From a virus, in IMG/VR virus record IMGVR_UViG_3300027770_000039, positions 1 to 64,000 of that record: DNA of 64,000 bases; one strand, given 5' to 3'. The position numbers and the translations under genes were made by a program. A model generated the notes under the pieces. The model worked only from the letters and a program-made list of their open reading frames with translations, did not search any database and was not told the DNA's origin. Position 1 is the stretch's first letter. Every line of letters begins with the position of its first letter. Below, in pieces: positions 23,626-31,260 of the stretch.

Positions 23626-23653
23626 ATCTTAACATATAATGACAGTCTGTCAA
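23626..23653 (-). promoter_or_regulatory. Early promoter with palindromic operator
   Basis: -35 TTGACA (23648-23653), 16-nt spacer, -10 TAAGAT (23626-23631) preceded by TGT. A perfect 13-bp palindrome tgacag-t-ctgtca (23640-23652) covers the -35, a likely repressor or activator site. It drives the phosphoesterase/primase/helicase operon. Confidence 0.6.
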
Positions 23654-23656
23654 TAT

Positions 23657-24064
23657 TTAGTTAGCCTTTTCTTTAAAAGCAATGTAGTTTATTTTTAGCT
23701 CTCCAACTGGTCCGTTAGAAAAGTATTGAACTTGTTTGCCATTAATTATCCTGAGAGTGATTTGTCTTCCAGAACTAATAGAGCCACCACCAATACTAAT
23801 TGTATAAATAGGAGTTTCTCCATTAAACTTTGCATCTACTGGCAAATCTACTATTGCAGACGGACCTCCAGAAGCAGAAGTTACTGCTGGAATTGTAATG
23901 GAACCACCAGAAATTACTGGAACAGTTGTAGTTCCGTCTTCTAGGGTATTTTGCAAACCTTGAGCAATTTGGTAAGTTTTTGTTAAACCATCTTTTAAAT
24001 CATTTAATTTGCTAGCGTCTAAAGGCTCTCCGTCATTAAATATTGGTTGCTTTAAAGTTGCCAC
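23657..24064 (-). CDS. Tail/appendage protein, 135 aa
   Basis: Begins MATLKQPIFNDGEPLDASKLNDLKDGLTKTYQIAQGLQNTLEDG, an N-terminal helix, followed by Gly/Ser-rich beta strands and ending FSNGPVGELKINYIAFKEK. The first part resembles attachment domains of small fibre or baseplate proteins. It is the last gene before the tail-module terminator. I do not recognise a family. Confidence 0.6.
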   Translation of the reverse strand: MATLKQPIFNDGEPLDASKLNDLKDGLTKTYQIAQGLQNTLEDGTTTVPVISGGSITIPAVTSASGGPSAIVDLPVDAKFNGETPIYTISIGGGSISSGRQITLRIINGKQVQYFSNGPVGELKINYIAFKEKAN

Positions 24065-24066
24065 AA

Positions 24067-24255
24067 TTAAACCTCTTTCACAATCTTGTCTAGGCTGTCT
24101 GAGTATTCTTCAATAGACTTTTCACGTTCTTGATTTTGATCAATAAGTAAAGTAATTTCTGAACGCAATACCGCTATCTGAGTTTCATAATTAGATACAA
24201 TTTCTCCTATGCGTTGCTGCAAGGCTGTAATAATTAATTCTGTTTTATCCGCCAT
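24067..24255 (-). CDS. Small coiled-coil protein, 62 aa
   Basis: Nearly all helical (ELIITALQQRIGEIVSNYETQIAVLRSEITLLIDQNQ) with heptad-spaced Ile/Leu/Val, so it should form a coiled coil. Located in a run of small tail-end genes, 2 nt from its neighbours. Possible tail-fibre chaperone or minor virion component; no family known. Confidence 0.6.
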   Translation of the reverse strand: MADKTELIITALQQRIGEIVSNYETQIAVLRSEITLLIDQNQEREKSIEEYSDSLDKIVKEV

Positions 24256-24257
24256 CT

Positions 24258-24482
24258 CTATTCCTGCGCTTCTGGGTATTTTGCGGCCTCTGTTGTCAAG
24301 GCAGCAATTTGAGCATTTACGGAAGTCTGTGCTGCGTTTAAAGAAGCAATGCTTTCTGCACTTGATTGAGTTTTAGCATTTTCAACAATTACGTCTATGT
24401 CTAAATTAAATTTAACATGATGTAAGCTTTTAATACGACTCTCAACAATTGCACGTTTTTCTGAATTTGATAATATTGTCAT
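24258..24482 (-). CDS. Small helical protein, 74 aa
   Basis: I take ATG 24480-24482 (AAAGGAGGAAAA just before it) rather than the GTG at 24497. The protein has SEKRAIVESRIKSLHHVKFNLDIDVIVENAKTQSSAESIASLNAAQTSVNAQIAALTTEAAKYPEAQE: helical with a QTSVNAQIAAL heptad end. Related in style to the next gene upstream (MLSVYDKINIVNDRV). Possibly a tail-fibre assembly protein. A good promoter precedes it. Confidence 0.65.
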   Translation of the reverse strand: MTILSNSEKRAIVESRIKSLHHVKFNLDIDVIVENAKTQSSAESIASLNAAQTSVNAQIAALTTEAAKYPEAQE

Positions 24483-24497
24483 TTTTCCTCCTTTCAC

Positions 24498-24525
24498 ATT
24501 ATATCATTTTGAGTATACTAGTCAA
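24498..24525 (-). promoter_or_regulatory. Promoter TTGACT-N16-TATAAT
   Basis: -35 TTGACT (24520-24525), 16-nt spacer, -10 TATAAT (24498-24503) preceded by TGA. Overlaps the 3' end of the upstream small gene. The start site falls a few nt before the AAAGGAGG ribosome site of the 74-aa gene. Confidence 0.7.
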
Positions 24526-24736
24526 GCTCTTTATTCAAATCGCTTAATAAGTCTTGCATAATCAATATCTCAAGCTCTTTTAAGCTTATATCAAATGTAT
24601 ATCCATCTATTGTTTCTTGATCTACGGGATCTATTTTTTTAAAAATCTCAATTTCTTCATTTAGCGTAGAAATACAAGACATTAAATTTGATACCCTATC
24701 ATTAACAATGTTTATCTTATCATATACTGATAGCAT
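24518..24736 (-). CDS. Small coiled-coil protein, 72 aa
   Basis: MLSVYDKINIVNDRVSNLMSCISTLNEEIEIFKK plus LKELEILIMQDLLSDLNKEL: two amphipathic helices. AAGGAGATAA precedes the ATG. One of four small co-directional genes after the long tail protein; could be a fibre chaperone. No family recognised. Confidence 0.6.
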   Translation of the reverse strand: MLSVYDKINIVNDRVSNLMSCISTLNEEIEIFKKIDPVDQETIDGYTFDISLKELEILIMQDLLSDLNKELD

Positions 24737-24756
24737 TTATCTCCTTATTTAATTTA

Positions 24757-27309
24757 TTATACATTATATGTGGTTGTGGTAGCGGTTGTGGTATTCCTCT
24801 TTGTGCCACCATATTTCATTGTTCCAGCAATTCCCGTTCCGCTAGAGCCAGAATAAGGTGTTGCGTAAATTTCATAATAGTTATTAAATGCACCAGTATT
24901 GCTGGTAACCGTAACAGATCCTGCTGTATTAACAGTTCCGCTAGCCGCAACTGTGGCTCCGATTGGAAGAGATGCAGAAGTGTATATAGTGTATACAACT
25001 GATGCTGCATTTGTAGTTGTAATTGTAACAGAAATTCTAGGACTATTTGGAGAAGCAGTGGTTCCTCCACCGTTTCTCATTGCAAAGCTAGATAGAACTG
25101 GTGTAGGTGTTGCTGCGCTAGTTGTAAAACTATAACTAGCAGAAGCCGCGGTATTTGTAGAAGAATAAACAGTTACAGTTCCAGAATATGCTGTGCCAGC
25201 AGAAAGTCCAGTAAATGTATAACTATTAACATTTCCGACATAGGTACTATTTACATATGCGTAAGATTGATTTGTAGATGACCAGTTAATTGTTGCACCA
25301 CTTGTACTAATTCCGCTATTAGCATTCATTGAAACTGTTGGTACTATTGGGGCTTGTGTTACGGTAAACGCAAATCCAGAACTCCAATTACTAAATGTAG
25401 GACTTGGAACGGTTGACCCACCAGTTGCGCTTCCATTATTTACTGCAACAGATCTGACAAATGCATAATAAGTTCCAGCGGAGCCAGGACCAGAGCTATC
25501 TGTTAATGGGCTGGATGATCCGTAGGCGTCTGGCGAATTTCCTGTTGGAGGGGCATAGCTATTTGACCACCACCATATTTGATAATAAGGACCAGATCCA
25601 CCAGAAAAATATACTACTACTGGTTCTGCATTAGAGTTTCCAGAATTTACACTAGAAATAGTAGGGGCCGTAAGATTTGAAGATGAAACAGTAAATGCAT
25701 ATCCAGCACTCCATGCACTTGCAAGAGATGAAGGGCCTGCGCTTGTTTCTCCCAAAGAAGATACAGATCTTACATACATGTAGTATGTGTAACCAGTCGT
25801 GGCGGGACCAGTACTATCTGTAAGCGGACTGGAAGATCCTTCTTGATCTGGAGTAGCTCCAGCACCAGGCGCTGCGCCAGTTGTCCAATATATTTGGTAG
25901 TAAGGTCCTGATCCTCCACTAAAGTATGCTGTTACTGGAGCGCTCTCATTTGTTGAGGATACGGAGGTAATACTTGGAGCTGTCAGCACTGAAGCCTGTT
26001 GATTTGGAGCTGTAGTAACTGAAACATAACTATCGTCAATATCAGATGATGAAACATTTTTCCAAACTGAATCTGAAATAGCAGTCCAGCTTGCTGCAGA
26101 AGTGCTTGCTAGTGTTCCATCAAAATATACTCTTAAAACAGATCCAGCTGCCCAACCAAACGGCCCAATAATTCCAGCAAATCCATTTAATCCGTTTGAA
26201 TAGTAACCTGGACTATCTATATATGTAGGAACGCTACTTCCTTTTCTTACTAGATAAACATCGCAATATGGCTGTCCTGTATAAAATTTAATTTGATAAT
26301 CTAAAGCAGTTATTGATGATCGAAGCAAGGGAGATTGATAAGCATATGATCTAAAATATAAATGATAATTACTGCTATCAGAATATTCTTGAATTCTATA
26401 ATTAACCAAATCTTCATTCCATATATTAATATTTCTTCCGCTACCTGCTGTTCCAGCTACTGTTCCTCCGTTGTCTAATCCTATATATCCATTAGAACCA
26501 ACATATAAAATGTTTCCAAAATTAAATGAATACGGAGTCGTAACAGTTCCAGAAGATGTGTAACCACTTGTTGCTGAACCACCTGTATTTGTTCCAGTAA
26601 CTCTTACTCTAATTATTTTTCCTAGATCATCGGAGTCTATTAAATAACTATTGCTACTATTAAACTGAAGAATTGTACCATCTGAATAACTCCATTCGTA
26701 TTCATAACTGTTTGGAGAGGTGTCTCCAGAAATAGATGTTGTACTTTTCCAGGAACCAATCTGAGGTTGAGCCGTTAGGGTTACACCAACTACGGGGGAT
26801 CCCGAAAGAGTGTATGGCAACAAAGACACTGGAGAATATTTAACTACACGAGCCTCATTGCTGCTAGTTACATAGTCGGATGACCCAGATGAGTTAGTTG
26901 CCCTAACTTGATAAACAATATAATATCCATCATGAGATAAATTGGTAGATAATGTTGTATTAGTTTGAGCAGGACTAAATGGTCCATAGTTTCCACCACC
27001 TGCATATTGACTAAAGTACCATCTATCTTCATAAACTGTTGGGCTATTGCTCCAACTACCACGATATCCAGTTAAAGTGTCACCAACTCGTGCAATGACT
27101 GTGGTGTTATTAATATCATTTCCGCTAGAATTTCTTACTTTTGGAAAAGATATGATTCCTGGTATCTGGCTTCTTGCAAAAACTTTCACCCAGGCTGTAG
27201 TATTTTTTCTATATGCATTTAATATTTCTACCCAGCCATTTGTGTTTTTTCTAAAAACAGATAATATTTCTACCCAGCCATTTGTGTTTTTTCTAAATAT
27301 TGAAGGCAT
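24757..27309 (-). CDS. Multi-domain tail/receptor-binding protein, 850 aa
   Basis: N-terminus has a repeated FRKNTNGWVEIL segment (three copies, the third degenerate, residues 1-45), probably an attachment module. Then Ig/fibronectin-like beta domains, a YVGSNGYIGLDNGG module (about 270-400), two repeats of a YFSGGSGPYYQI-type domain (about 440-620), a fibronectin-III-like domain (VNSYTFTGLSAGTAYSGTVTVYSS) and another beta domain at the end. No transmembrane segment. Probable tail-tip fibre that contacts the host. The C-terminus is Thr-rich. Receptor unknown. Confidence 0.7.
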   Translation of the reverse strand: MPSIFRKNTNGWVEILSVFRKNTNGWVEILNAYRKNTTAWVKVFARSQIPGIISFPKVRNSSGNDINNTTVIARVGDTLTGYRGSWSNSPTVYEDRWYFSQYAGGGNYGPFSPAQTNTTLSTNLSHDGYYIVYQVRATNSSGSSDYVTSSNEARVVKYSPVSLLPYTLSGSPVVGVTLTAQPQIGSWKSTTSISGDTSPNSYEYEWSYSDGTILQFNSSNSYLIDSDDLGKIIRVRVTGTNTGGSATSGYTSSGTVTTPYSFNFGNILYVGSNGYIGLDNGGTVAGTAGSGRNINIWNEDLVNYRIQEYSDSSNYHLYFRSYAYQSPLLRSSITALDYQIKFYTGQPYCDVYLVRKGSSVPTYIDSPGYYSNGLNGFAGIIGPFGWAAGSVLRVYFDGTLASTSAASWTAISDSVWKNVSSSDIDDSYVSVTTAPNQQASVLTAPSITSVSSTNESAPVTAYFSGGSGPYYQIYWTTGAAPGAGATPDQEGSSSPLTDSTGPATTGYTYYMYVRSVSSLGETSAGPSSLASAWSAGYAFTVSSSNLTAPTISSVNSGNSNAEPVVVYFSGGSGPYYQIWWWSNSYAPPTGNSPDAYGSSSPLTDSSGPGSAGTYYAFVRSVAVNNGSATGGSTVPSPTFSNWSSGFAFTVTQAPIVPTVSMNANSGISTSGATINWSSTNQSYAYVNSTYVGNVNSYTFTGLSAGTAYSGTVTVYSSTNTAASASYSFTTSAATPTPVLSSFAMRNGGGTTASPNSPRISVTITTTNAASVVYTIYTSASLPIGATVAASGTVNTAGSVTVTSNTGAFNNYYEIYATPYSGSSGTGIAGTMKYGGTKRNTTTATTTTYNV
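27221..27297. repeat. Direct repeat, 35-bp identical cores with 42-bp period
   Basis: Two 35-nt copies (27221-27255 and 27263-27297) are identical as read. A third, diverged copy lies at about 27184-27219. They encode the FRKNTNGWVEIL repeats, pointing to a recent in-frame duplication. Confidence 0.85.
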
Positions 27310-27315
27310 ATTTTA

Positions 27316-29253
27316 TCACGCCGTACTAAAATATAAGTCGCCAGTAAAAGCTCCGCCTAAATAATTGTCTAGCGTAGCGGCGCTAGAAATATTTCCAGAA
27401 TACAAAGTTCTTCCTCTGCTCAATCTATTGTTTGCATTAATTGTAACCGTAGACCCTGGTGTTCCATAACTAGTGGTTGTATATAATACAGCTGTATCTG
27501 GGAATTGATCGTAAAGACTGTGAAACAAATATCCCCTAGTATATCCTTCAAGTTCTGCATTATTTAATCTTATTTGAAGATCTCCAGTTGCATTTCCTTG
27601 TCCTATAATAGTTCCTGTATTAGGGTGAATTATAAGATAAGCATTATCTGTAGCGCTGTACGTATCAAGATATAAACCCCCAGCGCCAGTATTTAAATAA
27701 AAACCTGATGTGTGAGATATAGATCCTGAATCTATAGTTAATGTTCCAGTTCCAATAGTAGATGAGCCAGTGCTAGTAATTACTCCTCCAATAATTTCAG
27801 CTCCAGTAATTGATGATCCCGCATTAAGTTGTCCTTTTAATGATACATTTCCACTTGATGTTGTTAGTGTAAATTTACCACTTGCAATTCCATTCTCATA
27901 GTGAGTTATAGAATCTGGTGTTAATCTTATGTGTGCTCCAGAAGCAGGTCCCAAATAAATAGCTGGACTCGAGCCGCTATTTATTTTAAGAGTTCCTAAA
28001 TCATTTTGTAAAAATGAATCCCCTAATTGCCATCCTCCAATGTATCCAGATGATGCTGTTACTAAACCGCTTTTTGAAACACGAAATGGTGCACTTAAAT
28101 AATTTTCATGTCCCAGCCAAATTCCAGGAGTTGCTAGACTGTCTGGATCTGCTTTAAATACGGCGTTGCCTGATCCTATTGATAGGCTGCCAGTAAATGT
28201 TCCCGATCCTTTAATTGCCAATGTTCCTGTGTTACCACCAATAAATTCAAGAAGTTTTGTACTTCCATCTGTTCCGTAAATAACTAATGGCGTAGTGGAT
28301 CCACTAATTTCAACTCTTGCTCCACCACTTGCTCCAGCTTTAATGTAAGCATCTGCATCCAGGAATCCTGTTTTAATTTCACTTGCTGGCAATTTTTCTA
28401 CTGTAATACTTGTGGGAGAAGATGCAATAGAGTTAGTAGTTTCTGTTTTATCTGAATTTACCGTTCTAATTTTTATAAAATAAGGAGTATCGTAATCTAA
28501 TTTTTCTTGAGTATTTTTATTAATTACAGTTCCAACACCTATAGAAACTTGATTTAATCCATTTGAAAAGTTTAAAGTGTGTACCCAGTTATCTGCATGT
28601 GGCACAAATGATTCAGTTTTTCCTATGTAAACTTTAGCTCCCGCAAAAGATCCAGCAGCAAAATCTGCCGTAGTTGCTCTTTTTCCATCCCAAGTAACAA
28701 TTATTGAAGCAAGACCTGCTTCTATTGTTGGAGCAGATGGATCTTGAGGGGCTAACACTGTTGTTCCAATTCCTGGGACAACTACTGATCTTGCACTACT
28801 TACTGCGGACTTTTTTCCGTAAGATGTAACTGAATAAAGTGTTACAAAATATTCTCCCGAAGCTGCCGCAATTGTTTGCGTTCCAGCTGACTTAAAACTT
28901 GAAGTTGCTTTAGTTCCATCAAAAGTTCCACCGTCTACGTAAACATCTACCCTATCTATATTAGAAATAGTTTTGCCAGCAGCGTCTGTGCCGTTCCAAG
29001 TTACTTTAATTAATCCAGGTTCTCCTGTAACACTACCAGTTGGAAGAGATGGTTCACCTGGAACTGATTCTCCTGGAGTTGTTATTACTTTTGTAGAAGA
29101 CCATACGGAGAATGCTCCGCCTTCTCTTTTCCATCTAAATTGTAAAGGATATGTATTGTTTACGTCAAGGTCAGTAATTGTTACAATAAAATAATTTTTA
29201 TCTCCAGGATCTACCTTAGAGCTATCCTTTAACAAATCTTGATAGGCCGACAT
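27316..29253 (-). CDS. Tail-tip protein with fibronectin-III-like and beta-solenoid parts, 645 aa
   Basis: Three FNIII-like domains in the first 300 residues (YPLQFRWKREGGAFSVWSS; IKVTWNGTDAAGKTISNIDRVDVYVDGG; IIVTWDGKRATTADFAAG), then a stretch rich in short Gly/Ser-Ser-Thr beta repeats (about 310-570) of tail-fibre stalk type, ending with TLDNYLGGAFTGDLYFSTA. The organisation is that of J-like/central fibre proteins. It follows the 380-aa tail protein directly. Host ligand unknown. Confidence 0.7.
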   Translation of the reverse strand: MSAYQDLLKDSSKVDPGDKNYFIVTITDLDVNNTYPLQFRWKREGGAFSVWSSTKVITTPGESVPGEPSLPTGSVTGEPGLIKVTWNGTDAAGKTISNIDRVDVYVDGGTFDGTKATSSFKSAGTQTIAAASGEYFVTLYSVTSYGKKSAVSSARSVVVPGIGTTVLAPQDPSAPTIEAGLASIIVTWDGKRATTADFAAGSFAGAKVYIGKTESFVPHADNWVHTLNFSNGLNQVSIGVGTVINKNTQEKLDYDTPYFIKIRTVNSDKTETTNSIASSPTSITVEKLPASEIKTGFLDADAYIKAGASGGARVEISGSTTPLVIYGTDGSTKLLEFIGGNTGTLAIKGSGTFTGSLSIGSGNAVFKADPDSLATPGIWLGHENYLSAPFRVSKSGLVTASSGYIGGWQLGDSFLQNDLGTLKINSGSSPAIYLGPASGAHIRLTPDSITHYENGIASGKFTLTTSSGNVSLKGQLNAGSSITGAEIIGGVITSTGSSTIGTGTLTIDSGSISHTSGFYLNTGAGGLYLDTYSATDNAYLIIHPNTGTIIGQGNATGDLQIRLNNAELEGYTRGYLFHSLYDQFPDTAVLYTTTSYGTPGSTVTINANNRLSRGRTLYSGNISSAATLDNYLGGAFTGDLYFSTA

Positions 29254-30396
29254 TTAGAATGTTACTTCCAGTCTATACTCTACGTCAATTTGCCTTCCAG
29301 CTGTTTTTGTTAAATATGGCGAGTTTAATATGGACCTACTTACCAAACCATATATCGGATCAAATGTATCTTCATCATTAATTCTAACTGCATCTAGGCC
29401 CACTAAAGTTGATTGTCCAGAAACTGGGGTGATTACGATTCCGATTTTTGTAATTTCTGATTTATTTGGAGAACCCACTACGTTACCAAATAAGCTAGAA
29501 AGCAAAACTTCTTGTGATATCTTTTTTCCAGTTCCAGAAATTGACGGCAAATCAACAAAATAATAATTGCCAGTAGATGTGTAAAATTTAACTGTAATTT
29601 TACTTAGGTTATTATCTCCCTTATAGTAAGCGCAAGTAATAGAATCGTTGTTGCTATATCCCTCTAAATCAAAAGAAGTGTTTGTTGTGTATTCTTTTGC
29701 GCTAGTGCCGTTGGAAGACATGACCAAAACATTAGTTCCAACTCTCGCACCAGTTTCTGATGTCTCTGGGTTGTAGCCATTTGAGTCCGTCCAGTCTAGG
29801 TAATTGTCGAAATCCGCAATAAACTTGCTATCAAAACTATTTGCAGAAGATCTTGTTGATGGATAAATTCCTATTTCTGAAATTACTCCAGCTAAATCTT
29901 GGGGAAGTGTTGCTTTGTAAACTATATTATATATAGGCAATCCGTTTTCCATTTGAATATCTGTGCTGCCTAGGTTTACTGGCGTTCTGTATATCTCAAA
30001 CCCTAATCTTGTGTCCACCTCGGAAGAAACGTTTCCTCCAGAAACATAGGCTGAATTTGTTGAATTTAAAATTGTAAAGGTAGTAGTTGAAGGAACAGAG
30101 CTTATTGTTGCATTTAAAAAGTTATACGCTGTTGGAGACACATTAGATATGCTAACTTTGTTTCCTTCAAATAACCCATGCTCATAAGTAGTTGTAAAGG
30201 TGACAACAGATCCTGTAGAAGAGATTCCTGATATTGTTTTTGAATCATGAATGCCTACAGCTAAGTCCTTTGTTGCAGACGGCACATTGCCAGCCATAAG
30301 TTTAGAAAAATACCTTTTTCCAAATTTAGTAATTATATTAGAAGATCTTGCAATCTCTTTATTGTTTTCATAAAATACATAAGTTCCTTTTATCAT
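29254..30396 (-). CDS. Tail protein with inserted beta domain, 380 aa
   Basis: Starts MIKGTYVFYENNKEIARSSNIITKFGKRYFSKLMAGNVPSATKD and ends DPIYGLVSRSILNSPYLTKTAGRQIDVEYRLEVTF. A conserved-looking N- and C-terminal frame surrounds a jelly-roll-like middle (FDNYLDWTDSNGYNPE..GYSNNDSITCAYYKGDNN) reminiscent of carbohydrate-binding or discoidin modules. Strong AAAGGAGAG ribosome site. Part of the tail-tip block; function not determined. Confidence 0.65.
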   Translation of the reverse strand: MIKGTYVFYENNKEIARSSNIITKFGKRYFSKLMAGNVPSATKDLAVGIHDSKTISGISSTGSVVTFTTTYEHGLFEGNKVSISNVSPTAYNFLNATISSVPSTTTFTILNSTNSAYVSGGNVSSEVDTRLGFEIYRTPVNLGSTDIQMENGLPIYNIVYKATLPQDLAGVISEIGIYPSTRSSANSFDSKFIADFDNYLDWTDSNGYNPETSETGARVGTNVLVMSSNGTSAKEYTTNTSFDLEGYSNNDSITCAYYKGDNNLSKITVKFYTSTGNYYFVDLPSISGTGKKISQEVLLSSLFGNVVGSPNKSEITKIGIVITPVSGQSTLVGLDAVRINDEDTFDPIYGLVSRSILNSPYLTKTAGRQIDVEYRLEVTF

Positions 30397-30405
30397 TACT
30401 CTCCT

Positions 30406-31236
30406 TTAGATTGGTGTAGAATAACTTGAATAATATTTTTTATTATTAGTTCCAGTTACTACAGCCCTTACCGATAGCCATCTTGCTGAAGAAGAAGCTG
30501 GGGTATCTCCTCCAGATGAGCTAACTTTATATTGTCTATTCTTTCCGCTATCTCCTATGCCGTAAGATGAAGAGGAAGGATACCCTTTTGATCCCGAACT
30601 CACAGTTGTCCCGCCATTTTTTAAAGTTGTTATAATCCATTCGTAAGATATTGAATCATATGAACCAAGACCACTTGAATCATTCCATCCCCAAGATAAT
30701 CCTGTAGAGCCAGTTCTATCAAATATTACAGACGGAACAGATGGTGTTGGTGTAATAAAATTACTTGAGTTTGAAGGGTTTGCTTCAGAAGACGAAACTG
30801 CTGCTGCATACGATGCGGTTGCTGCGTTATATATTCTTGCGTCAACACCAACTGTAGTTGATGCATATTGACTTGTATTTTTAATTTTAATTAATGCATT
30901 ATACTTAGTAGTCTTAGCTGCAGCATCATAATATTCTTCAAAGGTTATTGACTCTATATCTGATAAATCTACAGTGTCTGTCGATCCTTCTGGGTCTTTT
31001 TCTTCGTTATCTCCAGGTGGATTGTCCCCACCAGATCCGTCTCCAAGATAAGGACGAGATACTTGCTTAGAATAAATATATCCAGAATCATTTTTAAGAA
31101 TAGCTTCGTCTGGCCTTAGCCACAACAGGTCTGGGTCTGTAGTTTTAAGCACAACCTTTGACGTCTTGGCTATATTCTTAGACGGTATTCTTTTTATAGT
31201 TTTTTTATTTACTATATCTTGTGATCCTATTGTCAT
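30406..31236 (-). CDS. Tail protein, 276 aa
   Basis: N-terminus basic (KKTIKRIPSKNIAKTSKVVLKTTDPDLLW), then a long acidic linker and Ser/Tyr-rich beta sheet domain (WGWNDSSGLGSYDSISYEWIITTLKNGG). Ends before the promoter-linked upstream gene. No Shine-Dalgarno is seen; the TGGTATAAT box ends 6 nt before the ATG, so translation is apparently leaderless. No family recognised; a tail-tip or spike component by position. Confidence 0.6.
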   Translation of the reverse strand: MTIGSQDIVNKKTIKRIPSKNIAKTSKVVLKTTDPDLLWLRPDEAILKNDSGYIYSKQVSRPYLGDGSGGDNPPGDNEEKDPEGSTDTVDLSDIESITFEEYYDAAAKTTKYNALIKIKNTSQYASTTVGVDARIYNAATASYAAAVSSSEANPSNSSNFITPTPSVPSVIFDRTGSTGLSWGWNDSSGLGSYDSISYEWIITTLKNGGTTVSSGSKGYPSSSSYGIGDSGKNRQYKVSSSGGDTPASSSARWLSVRAVVTGTNNKKYYSSYSTPI

Positions 31237-31242
31237 TTTAAT

Positions 31243-31251
31243 ATTATACCA
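31243..31251 (-). promoter_or_regulatory. Leaderless promoter TGGTATAAT
   Basis: TGGTATAAT, 6 nt, then ATG (31234-31236), with no ribosome-binding site. Identical layout to 3961-3969. Confidence 0.6.
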
Positions 31252-31260
31252 TTTAGATAA

